Shown: positions 1-7,768 of the stretch, piece by piece
Layout of the letters: each line of letters begins with the position of its first letter
Position numbering within the stretch: the stretch's first letter is position 1
Origin: Palsa-506 sp963755815
Lineage (GTDB): Bacteria; Actinomycetota; Actinomycetes; Streptosporangiales; Streptosporangiaceae
Direction of reading: 5' to 3'
Assembly: GCA_963755815.1 (NCBI GenBank)
Contig: CAVWLF010000013.1
Location: 124,001 to 188,000 of the forward strand
Length of the DNA: 64,000 nucleotides
Made by a program: the position numbers and the translations under genes
The notes under the pieces: generated by a model
What the model was told of the DNA's origin: nothing
Database searches by the model: none
Seen by the model: only the letters and a program-made list of their open reading frames with translations

Positions 1-2
1 AC

Positions 3-278
3 GCCGTCAGCGGCATGGGCAACGGGCCCATCGCGGCGTTCTGCGAGGCGCTGTCCGCCGTCGACATAGGCCTCGGCGCGGTGAGCGTGCGCGTCCTCGA
101 CTACGCCGAGCACGCGCTGACCGCTGGCCGCGACGCGGAGGCGGCGGCCTACCTGGAGATCCAGGTGGGCGACCGGGTGCTGTGGGGCGCCGGCATCAGC
201 GAGTCGATCGTGCAGGCGTCGCTGCGGGGCGTGATCAGCGCGCTCAACCGGGTCGCGCGGGACCGGCCGGCCACCTGA
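3..278 (+). CDS. leuA: 2-isopropylmalate synthase, C-terminal part
   Basis: Only the last 91 residues are present; the gene begins before the window. They match the C-terminal regulatory (LeuA dimer, leucine-sensing) domain: a GNGP start, the VRVLDYAEHAL segment, then a VLWGAGIS..SIVQASL tail. The full enzyme condenses acetyl-CoA with 2-oxoisovalerate in the first committed step of leucine synthesis in the cytoplasm, and this domain carries leucine feedback inhibition. Frame was set by the stop at 276-278. A perfect 30-bp palindrome follows and probably ends the transcript. The related citramalate synthases share this fold, but the residues fit actinobacterial LeuA best. Confidence 0.85.
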   Translation, partial: AVSGMGNGPIAAFCEALSAVDIGLGAVSVRVLDYAEHALTAGRDAEAAAYLEIQVGDRVLWGAGISESIVQASLRGVISALNRVARDRPAT

Positions 279-298
279 CCGGCCCCCGGGAGGCAATT

Positions 299-328
299 CC
301 CGGTCATGGCGGATCCGCCATGACCGGG
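299..328 (+). terminator. 30-bp perfect palindrome after leuA
   Basis: Positions 299-328 form an uninterrupted 30-bp palindrome centred on GGATCC. As RNA it gives a long GC-rich hairpin just downstream of the leuA stop. There is no U-tract, as is usual for actinobacterial terminators. Confidence 0.6.
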
Positions 329-384
329 GAGGCCGGCCTCAGGCCCGCCGGGCGGCTGGCCGGCTCTCTGGGAGGCTTTAGCTC

Positions 385-1068
385 ATGGCAACCGAGGCGG
401 CCGGCGGCGGGCGCTGGATCGACGTGGCCCCGGAGCGGCTGGCCGGCTGGCTGGAGTCGTTCGCGCAGCGCCATGGCGAGGTCAGTGCTGATGCTGGCCC
501 TGACCCGGTGACGTTCCGGGCAACGGACGGGGCGGTGGCGCAGTGCCATGTGCCGTTCCCGCCGCTGGCGGATGGCGCCCCGGGAACCGCCGCGCCGGAC
601 TGGGCCCAGCGCGGCGAGCAGATCGCGGCGCATGCCCGCGCGGAGCGCACGGTCGCCGTACTGCTGGTGCGGCTCGGCGGATACGCGGCCGGGGTATTTA
701 CCGGCCCCGTGCCCCAGCTGGCCGCCTCGAAGGTCGGCACCAGGCTGGTGCACGGGCGCAGTGCCGCCGGCGGTACCTCGCAGCACCGCTTCGCCCGGCG
801 CCGCGAGAAGCAGGCCACCGAGGCGCTGGGCGCGGCCGCGCGCACGGCCGCGGCGGTATTCGGGCCCTATGCGAGCCGGATCGATGCCCTGGTGCTCGGG
901 GGAGACCGGCGGGCGATGGCGGTGCTGCGCGCCGATTCGCGGCTGGAGCCGTACCTCAGCCTGGCCGTCGAGCGGTTCCTCACGGTGCCTGATCCCCGGC
1001 TCGCCGTGCTGCGAAGCACCCCGCGGCTATTCCGGGCCATCCGGATCCGGCTCACCGGCCCGGCCTGA
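385..1068 (+). CDS. acVLRF1-family peptidyl-tRNA hydrolase
   Basis: A 227-aa protein of the actinobacterial Vms1-like release-factor-1 family. Vms1/ANKZF1-type enzymes cleave peptidyl-tRNA on split or stalled 60S/50S ribosomal complexes. The diagnostic stretch is GGTSQHRFARRR at residues 129-140, where the Gln (Q133) occupies the position of the catalytic GxxQ glutamine. The preceding segment (about 85-128) has the beta-rich core typical of the fold (VAVLLVRLGGYAAGVF). GGAGG at 371-375 lies 9 nt before the ATG. The next gene is an ABC-F ATPase, another ribosome-directed family. Family assignment is from motif recognition; activity is inferred. Confidence 0.75.
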   Translation: MATEAAGGGRWIDVAPERLAGWLESFAQRHGEVSADAGPDPVTFRATDGAVAQCHVPFPPLADGAPGTAAPDWAQRGEQIAAHARAERTVAVLLVRLGGYAAGVFTGPVPQLAASKVGTRLVHGRSAAGGTSQHRFARRREKQATEALGAAARTAAAVFGPYASRIDALVLGGDRRAMAVLRADSRLEPYLSLAVERFLTVPDPRLAVLRSTPRLFRAIRIRLTGPA

Positions 1069-1080
1069 GCAGTAATCGCG

Positions 1081-1111
1081 TTGCCGCTCCCCCCGGTGGC
1101 TCGGATAAACT
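1081..1111 (+). promoter_or_regulatory. Promoter of the ABC-F leader
   Basis: TTGCCG (1081-1086) and TAAACT (1106-1111) are separated by 19 bp. The predicted start point falls at or next to the ATG of a 6-codon ORF at 1118, so the leader ORF would be translated from a leaderless 5' end. Confidence 0.45.
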
Positions 1112-1117
1112 GACCGC

Positions 1118-1138
1118 ATGCAACCGCTCTTGTCGTGA
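1118..1138 (+). CDS. Putative 6-aa leader peptide
   Basis: An ATG-to-TGA ORF encoding MQPLLS, positioned 6 nt after a -10 box so that it could be translated from the very 5' end of the mRNA. Its stop codon overlaps the left arm (1138-1144) of a long-range stem that can enclose a GC-rich hairpin ahead of the ABC-F gene. This geometry is what a ribosome-stalling attenuator needs. It is too short to judge by coding statistics, so the case rests on position alone. Confidence 0.35.
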   Translation: MQPLLS

Positions 1139-1193
1139 CGGAACGCCCCGGTGCCGGGGTGTCTTGGGCAATCTGCTGTCCTTTTTGTTCCGT
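1138..1193 (+). promoter_or_regulatory. Nested stem-loop, candidate attenuator for the ABC-F gene
   Basis: A 7-bp outer stem pairs 1138-1144 with 1187-1193 (ACGGAAC with GTTCCGT). It encloses a compact hairpin pairing 1146-1151 (CCCCGG) with 1154-1159 (CCGGGG), plus a T-rich run at 1182-1186. A ribosome paused on the leader ORF would cover the outer left arm. Attenuation by short leader peptides is established for several antibiotic-resistance ABC-F genes; its use here is inferred. Confidence 0.4.
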
Positions 1194-1211
1194 TATGGGA
1201 GTGGTTTTTCT

Positions 1212-2810
1212 ATGATTTCCGCGACTGCGGTAGAGCTGCGCGCGGGCGCGCGGCTGCTGCTTGAGGCCGCTACCTTTCAGGTCTCGGCGGGCGACAAAAT
1301 CGGCCTGGTTGGCCGGAATGGCGCGGGCAAGACGACGCTCGCGCGGGTGCTGGCGGGGGAGGCCGGGCCGGCCGCAGGCGAGGTCCGGATCAGCGGATCC
1401 GTCGGATACCTGCCGCAGGACACCAGGGTCGGCGACCTTGAGGCGCTCGCGATGGACCGGGTGCTCTCGGCGCGCGGCCTGGACGCGCTGATGACCGGCA
1501 TGCGCGCGGCCGAGGTCGCGATGTCCGACGCCGACCCGGCCCGGCGGGACGCGGCCGTGCGCAGATACGGCCACCTGGAGGAACGGCTCACCGTCCTGGG
1601 CGGGTATGCGGCCGAATCTGAGGCGGCGGCGCTCGCCTCCAGCCTCGGCCTGCCGCAGAAGGTACTCAGGCAGCCACTGCGCACGCTGTCCGGCGGGCAG
1701 CGGCGGCGGATAGAGCTGGCCCGGATCCTGTTCGGCGGCTCGGAGACGCTGCTGCTGGACGAGCCAACTAACCACCTGGACGCTGACTCAGTGTCCTGGC
1801 TGCGCGATCACCTGCGCGCCTTCCGCGGCGGGCTGGTGGTCATCAGCCACGACACGGCACTGCTGGAGAACGTGGTCAACAAGGTCTTCCACCTCGATGC
1901 CGACCGGTCGGTGCTCGATATTTACAGCCTGGGCTGGAAGGCCTACCTGGAGCAGCGCGAGACCGATGCCCGGCGGCGGCGCCGGGAGCGGGTCAACGCG
2001 GAGCGCCAGGCCACGTCGCTGCAGTCGCAGGCGGACAAGATGCGGGCCAAGGCGACCAAGGCGCGGGCCGCGCAGAGCATGCAGAAGCGCGCGGAGAAAC
2101 TGCTCGCCGGAGTCAGCGCCGACCGCCGGGCGGACAAGGTCGCCCGGCTGCGGTTCCCGGTGCCCGCGCATTGCGGCAAGACCCCGCTGACCGCCCAGGG
2201 CCTGACCAAGTCCTACGGGTCGCTTGAGGTCTTCGCCGGCGTCGATATGGCGGTCGACCGGGGATCGCGGGTGGTGATCCTCGGGCTCAACGGGGCGGGC
2301 AAGACGACGCTGCTGCGGCTGCTGGCCGGAGTCGAGGAGCCGGACGCCGGCGAGGTACTGCCGGGGCACGGCCTGCGGCTCGGCTATTACGCGCAGGAGC
2401 ACGAGATGCTCGATAACGACCGGACGGTGCTGGAGAACATGCGCTCGGCCGCACCGGAGCTGAGCGAGGCGGATCATCGCAGCATCCTTGGCTCGTTCCT
2501 GTTCTCCGGTGATGACGTGGCCAAGCCGGCCGGCGTGCTATCCGGCGGGGAGAAAACCAGGCTCGCGCTGGCGCTGCTGGTGGTGTCAGGCGCGAACGTG
2601 CTGCTGCTCGACGAGCCGACCAACAACCTCGACCCGGGCAGCCGGGCCGAGATCCTGGCCGCGTTCCGGCGGTACACCGGAGCGATCGTCCTGGTCACTC
2701 ACGATGAGGGCGCCGTCGAGGCACTGCAGCCGGAGCGAGTAGTCCTGCTGCCGGACGGGGTAGAGGACGCGTGGAGCGACGACCTCACCGACCTGGTGGC
2801 GCTCGCCTGA
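1212..2810 (+). CDS. ABC-F family ATPase
   Basis: A 532-aa soluble protein with two ATP-binding cassettes and no membrane segment. Such proteins bind the ribosomal E site and act in translation or antibiotic protection. First cassette: Walker A GRNGAGKTT at 34-42, LSGGQRRRIELAR signature, LLLDEPTNHLD Walker B. Then a charged, coiled linker rich in Arg/Lys/Ala (about 250-310), the ABC-F hallmark. Second cassette: GLNGAGKTT near 358, LSGGEKTRLALA, LLLDEPTNNLD. A TTG at 1164 is in frame, but ATG 1212 sits 10 nt after GGGAG (1197-1201) and begins at the conserved N-terminus, so it was chosen. Whether it protects against a drug or is a housekeeping factor cannot be told. The preceding gene is a peptidyl-tRNA hydrolase. 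Confidence 0.88.
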   Translation: MISATAVELRAGARLLLEAATFQVSAGDKIGLVGRNGAGKTTLARVLAGEAGPAAGEVRISGSVGYLPQDTRVGDLEALAMDRVLSARGLDALMTGMRAAEVAMSDADPARRDAAVRRYGHLEERLTVLGGYAAESEAAALASSLGLPQKVLRQPLRTLSGGQRRRIELARILFGGSETLLLDEPTNHLDADSVSWLRDHLRAFRGGLVVISHDTALLENVVNKVFHLDADRSVLDIYSLGWKAYLEQRETDARRRRRERVNAERQATSLQSQADKMRAKATKARAAQSMQKRAEKLLAGVSADRRADKVARLRFPVPAHCGKTPLTAQGLTKSYGSLEVFAGVDMAVDRGSRVVILGLNGAGKTTLLRLLAGVEEPDAGEVLPGHGLRLGYYAQEHEMLDNDRTVLENMRSAAPELSEADHRSILGSFLFSGDDVAKPAGVLSGGEKTRLALALLVVSGANVLLLDEPTNNLDPGSRAEILAAFRRYTGAIVLVTHDEGAVEALQPERVVLLPDGVEDAWSDDLTDLVALA

Positions 2811-2938
2811 GAAACCTGACCCGCCCGCAGGCGGACTGATGCGCGGCCCGCCCGGGAAAGGCCGGCGGCGGCCCGGCCGGAAAGGCCGGCCATAGCCTGG
2901 CGAAAAGAAAAGGATCTTTTGCTCTCGTGTGGGTAGCC

Positions 2939-2960
2939 GATCACGACCTAATGCGTGATC
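2939..2960 (+). promoter_or_regulatory. Inverted repeat with two GATC sites upstream of the HTH gene
   Basis: GATCACG (2939-2945) and CGTGATC (2954-2960) form perfect 7-bp arms around an 8-bp spacer, about 50 bp before the GTG of the small HTH gene. This is a candidate operator, possibly autoregulatory. Confidence 0.4.
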
Positions 2961-3011
2961 ATGGCGGGATACGGTAACGCAGCGGTCACTTCAGCTCACC
3001 GGGAGGTACGC

Positions 3012-3233
3012 GTGGCCGAAACTCTCAAGAAAGGCACCCGAGTAACCGGTGCTGATCGGACCAAGCTGGCGGCTGATCTCAAGAAGAGATACGACGCCGG
3101 GGAGAGCATCCGCTCACTGGCCGGATCGACTGGCCGGTCGTATGGCTTTGTGCACCGGATCCTGACCGAGACGGGGGTTTCCCTGCGCGGTCGCGGCGGC
3201 GCGACCCGGGGAAAGGGCAAGACGAAGCGCTGA
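3012..3233 (+). CDS. Small HTH nucleoid-type DNA-binding protein (Gbn-like)
   Basis: A 73-aa basic protein with one helix-turn-helix: a conserved AETLKKGTRVTGADR start, then the HTH around residues 25-52 (SIRSLAGSTGRSYGFVHR), then a Gly/Arg/Lys-rich tail. It resembles the short actinobacterial HTH family that includes the GATC-binding nucleoid protein Gbn of Streptomyces (recalled similarity, not searched). GTG 3012 was preferred over upstream starts because GGGAGG (3001-3006) lies 5 nt before it and it starts at the family N-terminus. An inverted repeat with two GATC sequences lies about 50 bp upstream. A hairpin follows the stop. Confidence 0.78.
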   Translation: MAETLKKGTRVTGADRTKLAADLKKRYDAGESIRSLAGSTGRSYGFVHRILTETGVSLRGRGGATRGKGKTKR

Positions 3234-3234
3234 G

Positions 3235-3264
3235 TCACGGCGCGAGCACCCATCGCCGCCGTGA
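3235..3264 (+). terminator. Hairpin after the small HTH gene
   Basis: TCACGGCG (3235-3242) pairs perfectly with CGCCGTGA (3257-3264) across a 14-nt loop, starting one base after the stop codon. Confidence 0.45.
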
Positions 3265-3424
3265 CGGGCCGGGCCCGCTCCCGGGGGAAATACCACAGCA
3301 CGGTGACAATTCCCTGCCCTCCCTTGCCTGGCCATTCGGTTTACCGGCCGACGGCCGCCCCGCCCGGGCATCAGGCCGCTGATGTCCGGCCTTTCCCGGC
3401 CCCCGGCCGCAGCCTGGAGGATGC

Positions 3425-4243
3425 TTGTCCATCAATCCGGCTGACCTCGATCGCGGCGGGCTCCGCCTCGATATCGACGACTCGCGCCCGGCCGGCTGCG
3501 TCGCGACCGTGACGCTCAACCGGCCGCAGCGCCGTAACGCCATGACCCCGGCGACGTGGCACGGCCTGGCCGCGATCGGTGCCGGGCTGCCGGGCCGGGT
3601 GCGGGTGGTGGTCGTGCGCGGGGCGGGCCCCTCCTTCTCGGCCGGCATCGACCTGCGGATGTTCTCGGCGGAAGGGGTCCCCGGTGAGGATCCGCTGCCC
3701 CGCGCCGACGACCCGGGCTTCGACCAGTGGCTCGCCGCCTGCCAGGCCGGCTTCAGCTGGCTCCGCGACCCCCGGATCGTGTCCGTCGCCGTCGTCCGCG
3801 GTCATGCCATCGGCGCCGGCTGCCAGCTCGCCCTGTCGTGCGACCTGCGGCTGCTCGCCGACGACGCCCGGCTTTGCATTAAGGAACCCGCGCTGGGCCT
3901 GGTGCCCGATCTCACCGGGACCAAGCCGCTGGTCGACATCCTCGGGCTGCCGCGTGCGCTGGAGCTGTGCCTGACCGGCCGGAGCATGGATGCGCGGGAG
4001 GCCGGCCAGCTCGGCCTGGCCGAGCTGGTGGTGCCCGCGGCCGATCTCGACGGCGCCGCGGACGACCTGGTGGCCGGGCTGCTGACCGCTGACGCTGACG
4101 CGGCCCGCGCGACCAAGGAACTGCTCACCCAGGCCCAGGGGCACACGCTGGACCAGCAGGCCGCGGCCGAGCGCCGGTCCCAGGCGGCGCTGCAGCGGGC
4201 CCGGCTCCGCCGCGCCCGGCCGGTGCCGCCGGTTCGCCCCTAG
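3425..4243 (+). CDS. Enoyl-CoA hydratase/isomerase family protein
   Basis: A 272-aa crotonase-fold protein, expected to hydrate or isomerise enoyl-CoA thioesters in the cytoplasm. VTLNRPQRRNAM near the N-terminus is the family signature. FSAGIDLRMF and GHAIGAGCQLALSCDLRL form the oxyanion-hole loops. Glu residues are kept at both catalytic positions (KEPALGLVPDL and ALELCLTG), so hydratase activity is plausible. The start is a TTG 4 nt after GGAGG (3416-3420); an out-of-frame ATG overlaps it. The substrate cannot be told. A separately initiated ABC exporter gene follows 43 nt later on the same strand. Confidence 0.82.
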   Translation: MSINPADLDRGGLRLDIDDSRPAGCVATVTLNRPQRRNAMTPATWHGLAAIGAGLPGRVRVVVVRGAGPSFSAGIDLRMFSAEGVPGEDPLPRADDPGFDQWLAACQAGFSWLRDPRIVSVAVVRGHAIGAGCQLALSCDLRLLADDARLCIKEPALGLVPDLTGTKPLVDILGLPRALELCLTGRSMDAREAGQLGLAELVVPAADLDGAADDLVAGLLTADADAARATKELLTQAQGHTLDQQAAAERRSQAALQRARLRRARPVPPVRP

Positions 4244-4286
4244 CTGATCCGGGAAGATCCCCGGCCGCCGGGAGGTTTCCGAGTCC

Positions 4287-6266
4287 ATGAACCCGGCTAG
4301 CTGGCAGGCCATGCGGTCCTTCAGCCGCGACAGCTCGGTGACCAGCCAGCGGCTGAAGCCGGGCACCGTGCGGCGGATCGCGTCCTACGCCCGGCCGTAC
4401 CGGGGTGACCTGACCCTCTTCATGGTGGCCACGGCCCTGGACGCCGTCGTCACGGTGGCCGTTCCGCTGCTGCTCGGGCTGATCGTGAACAAGATCGAGG
4501 CCAAGGACACCAGCGCGGTCCTGACGATCGCCGCCGCGGTCGCGGGCATTGCCCTGTTCGACGCGTTCCTGTCCATCGCCCAGCGCTGGTACTCGGCCCG
4601 CGTTGGCGAGGGGCTGATCTACGACCTGCGCACCGAGGTATTCCGGCATGTTCAGCAGCAGCCGATCGCGTTCTTCACCCGGGCCCAGACCGGCTCCCTG
4701 GTCAGCAGGCTGAACAGCGATGTGATCGGCGCTCAGCAGGCGATCACGTCCACCCTGTCCGGGGTCGTGTCCAATGCGCTGTCGCTGATCCTGGTGCTGG
4801 CTGCGATGTTCTACCTGTCCCCGATAGTGACCCTGGCCGCGCTGGTGCTGATCCCGGTCTTCATCCTGCCGGCCAGAGCGCTCGGCCGCCGGATGCAGCG
4901 GCTGACCCGGGAATCCATGCAGCTCGATGCGGCGATGGGCTCCACCATGACCGAGCGCTTCAACGTGGCCGGCGCGATGCTGGTCAAGCTCTTCGGCCGC
5001 CCGGGGGAGGAGGCCGAGGTCTTCTCCGGCCGGGCCGCGAGGGTCCGCGACATCGGCGTGGTCACGGCCATGTACGGCCGGGTGTTCTTCATCGCGCTGG
5101 TCCTGCTCGCCTCCATGGCCACCGCGCTGGTCTACGGCCTCGGCGGCAGCCTGGTGATTGACGGGACCATCAGCCTCGGTGCCCTGGTCGCCCTGGCCAG
5201 CCTGCTCAGCCGGATGTACGGGCCGATTACCGCCCTGTCGAACGTGCAGGTCGATGTCATGACCGCGCTGGTCAGCTTTGACCGGGTGTTCGAGGTGCTT
5301 GACCTGAAGCCGCTGATCGAGGACCGGCCCGGTGCCATCGCGTTGCCGAGGACAGCCCCCGCTCCAGCCCCGGCCCCGGCCGCCGCCGCCGGAGCGGCGG
5401 CGTCAGCCGGACCGGGGGAGGCGGGCAACCGGGCCGCGGCGGCCGGGCTGGCCCCGGAGATCGAGTTCGACCACGTTTCGTTCCGCTACCCGGCGGCGTC
5501 CGAGGTGTCGCTGGCCTCGCTGGAGTCGATCGCGCTGCCCGCGCCCGAGCATGCGGGCGCCAGCCAGGAGGTACTCCGGGACGTGACGTTCCGCGCGCCG
5601 TCCGGCCAGCTCACCGCCCTGGTCGGGCCGTCGGGCGCGGGCAAGACCACGATCACGCACCTGGTGTCGCGGCTGTATGACCCGGGCGAGGGTGCCGTGC
5701 TGATCGGCGGGCACGACATCAGGGACGTCACCCAGGACTCGCTGCACGACGTGGTCGGCGTGGTCACCCAGGACGCGCACATGTTCCATGACACGATCCG
5801 GGCCAACCTGGCGTACGCGCGGCCGGGGGCGTCCGGGCCGGACCTTGAGCGGGCCTGCCGCGCGGCCCAGATCTGGGACCTGATCTCGGGGCTGCCCGAC
5901 GGGCTGGACACCGTGGTCGGTGACCGCGGCTACCGGCTGTCCGGCGGGGAGAAGCAGCGGATCGCGCTGGCCAGGCTGCTGCTCAAGGCGCCATCGGTGG
6001 TCGTGCTCGACGAGGCGACGGCGCACCTTGACTCGGAATCGGAAGTGGCGGTGCAGCGAGCGCTGAAGATCGCGCTGGCCGGGCGCACCTCGCTGGTGAT
6101 CGCGCACCGGCTGTCCACCATCCGCGAGGCCGACCAGATCCTGGTTATCGACGAAGGGCGGGTCCGGGAGCGCGGCCGGCACGATGAGCTGCTCGCGGCG
6201 GGCGGGCTGTACGCCGAGCTCTACCGGACCCAGTTCGCCAGCCAGGAGCCGCTCCCGGCGGCCTAA
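4287..6266 (+). CDS. ABC exporter, fused permease and ATPase
   Basis: A 659-aa half-transporter of the type IV (MDR-like) exporter class, which works as a dimer in the inner membrane. Residues about 35-320 hold the six-helix transmembrane domain (LLLGLIVNKIE, FTRAQTGSLVSRLNSD). A low-complexity Ala/Pro linker follows (about 350-390), then the nucleotide-binding domain: Walker A GPSGAGKTT, Q-loop, LSGGEKQRIALARLLL signature and VVLDEATAHLD Walker B. An insertion of roughly 20 residues sits between the start of the ATPase domain (FDHVSFRYP) and the VLRDVTF strand, longer than usual. GGGAGG at 4269-4274 precedes the ATG. Substrate unknown. Confidence 0.88.
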   Translation: MNPASWQAMRSFSRDSSVTSQRLKPGTVRRIASYARPYRGDLTLFMVATALDAVVTVAVPLLLGLIVNKIEAKDTSAVLTIAAAVAGIALFDAFLSIAQRWYSARVGEGLIYDLRTEVFRHVQQQPIAFFTRAQTGSLVSRLNSDVIGAQQAITSTLSGVVSNALSLILVLAAMFYLSPIVTLAALVLIPVFILPARALGRRMQRLTRESMQLDAAMGSTMTERFNVAGAMLVKLFGRPGEEAEVFSGRAARVRDIGVVTAMYGRVFFIALVLLASMATALVYGLGGSLVIDGTISLGALVALASLLSRMYGPITALSNVQVDVMTALVSFDRVFEVLDLKPLIEDRPGAIALPRTAPAPAPAPAAAAGAAASAGPGEAGNRAAAAGLAPEIEFDHVSFRYPAASEVSLASLESIALPAPEHAGASQEVLRDVTFRAPSGQLTALVGPSGAGKTTITHLVSRLYDPGEGAVLIGGHDIRDVTQDSLHDVVGVVTQDAHMFHDTIRANLAYARPGASGPDLERACRAAQIWDLISGLPDGLDTVVGDRGYRLSGGEKQRIALARLLLKAPSVVVLDEATAHLDSESEVAVQRALKIALAGRTSLVIAHRLSTIREADQILVIDEGRVRERGRHDELLAAGGLYAELYRTQFASQEPLPAA

Positions 6267-6300
6267 CGCCGCGCCTCGGCGCCCGGCTGGTGCGCGCGGG

Positions 6301-7647
6301 TCAGTCGCTGGTCGTGCAGGTCGCGCCGCCGACGGTCACGGTGATGCGCGCGCCCGGCGGGGGGCCGTTGAGGTAGATCAGCGCGTATCCGGAGCCGTTG
6401 GTCTGATAGCTGTGCGAATAGCCGCCGGCGGTCGCGGTCGCGCGGCGGTCGGGCTGGTTGGAGTGCACGTAGACGTTGTTCTCGTCGTCCGCGGCGCGGT
6501 AGACGCTGGCGGTGGCCGTGCACTTGGCCCCGGGCGTTTGCGCCCCGGCCGGCCGGGGCGCGGCTGCCGGGGAGTAGGGAGCAGCACCGGCATAGTCGCG
6601 GGCCAGCGTCTTGCTGATGGCGGCCACCACCGTCCGGTCGCGGGTGACGATGCCGAGCTCCCGGTTGTAGCCGAGGCTGGCGACGGAGAAGTTCTCGGAG
6701 CCGACCAGCACCCGCTGGCCGGGCCGGCCGGCGTCGGCGACGATCGCCTTGGCGTGGATGTACAGGACGCCGCTCTCGTCGCGATACAGGCGCACATGCA
6801 CGCCGGCCCGGGTCAGCTCGCGGAACGCCGGGTCCCATTCGCTGTCGGCGGTCATGGTGAGGTGGACCTTGACCCCGCGCCGCGCGGCGCGGGCCAGCGC
6901 ACCGGTAACGGCGGGGTCGCCCATCTCCTCGTTCTCCACGGCGAGCGTGCGGGTGGCCCCGTTGATGACCGAGAGGATGGATGCCTCGGCGTTGGTCGGT
7001 GACCACACCAGGTCGGCACCGTGGGGCGGGTTGATGGCCCGGCCGGCGTAGTCGGCGTTGAAGGTGGTGACGATGGCGGCGATGTCGGCCCGCTTCCGGT
7101 CGATCACGGCGAAGTCGCGGGTGCCGGGATAGTCCGCGGTGACCAGGTTGAGGGTCATGATGACCGAGGTGGTGTTGTCGAGGGTCAGGGTCTTCTGGTG
7201 ATAAGTCGTGCCGGCCGGTCCCCACACCACATGCACGCGGCGGGCGGCCAGGTAGCGGTAGGCGGCGCGGTTGCGGGACTTCTCCAGGTGCTGGTCGAGG
7301 ATCACCCGCACCCTGACCCCGCGGGCGGCGTCCCGGGCCAGGTCCGCTTCCGCCCGGCGGTCCCTGAGCTCGTACATGGTGAGGTCGACGGAGCGATGCG
7401 CCCGGGAGATGAGCCGGCGGATCGGCCCGATTCCGGCCCGGGGCTCGGTCAGCACCCGGAGCCGCGCGGCCCGGTGCGCGGAATGGTGCCGGCCGTGCGC
7501 GGCGGTGCCGGCCGGCGATGCCGGGCCGGAGGCCGCTGCGGGCCGGGCCACCGGCTGCGCACTGCGCTGCGCTGGCGCGCGGCTGCAGGCGCCGAGCCCG
7601 GCGGCCAGCGCCACGGCGGCGAGCCCGATCAGGATGCTGCGGTGCAT
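6301..7647 (-). CDS. Phospholipase D-like lipoprotein
   Basis: A 448-aa exported protein. A short basic-hydrophobic leader ends in a lipobox with Cys21 (GLGAC), so it should be anchored to the outer face of the membrane. Two PLD catalytic motifs are intact: HQKTLTLD and HAKAIVAD, the second followed by the conserved GSENFS. These two HxKx4D motifs form one active site that hydrolyses phosphodiester bonds in phospholipids or nucleic acid. About 75 C-terminal residues form an extra domain of unknown role. It converges on the ABC exporter gene and is read in the same direction as the sulfotransferase upstream of it, with a 121-bp gap. Confidence 0.82.
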   Translation of the reverse strand: MHRSILIGLAAVALAAGLGACSRAPAQRSAQPVARPAAASGPASPAGTAAHGRHHSAHRAARLRVLTEPRAGIGPIRRLISRAHRSVDLTMYELRDRRAEADLARDAARGVRVRVILDQHLEKSRNRAAYRYLAARRVHVVWGPAGTTYHQKTLTLDNTTSVIMTLNLVTADYPGTRDFAVIDRKRADIAAIVTTFNADYAGRAINPPHGADLVWSPTNAEASILSVINGATRTLAVENEEMGDPAVTGALARAARRGVKVHLTMTADSEWDPAFRELTRAGVHVRLYRDESGVLYIHAKAIVADAGRPGQRVLVGSENFSVASLGYNRELGIVTRDRTVVAAISKTLARDYAGAAPYSPAAAPRPAGAQTPGAKCTATASVYRAADDENNVYVHSNQPDRRATATAGGYSHSYQTNGSGYALIYLNGPPPGARITVTVGGATCTTSD

Positions 7648-7768
7648 ATCAGTGCGCCCCCCGGCGACTTCGCGGGAATCTTCCGGCCGTTCGCCATTTA
7701 CCCGCCCGGTTCCGATCTAACTGCATGCCGGGCGCAGCGCGCGCGGACCGCGCCGCGCGGCTGGCCGG

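Noticed and set aside
1164..1211. 16-residue N-terminal extension of the ABC-F protein from TTG 1164
   Set aside because: It lies in the hairpin region, has no SD and no family similarity; ATG 1212 fits the domain and SD.
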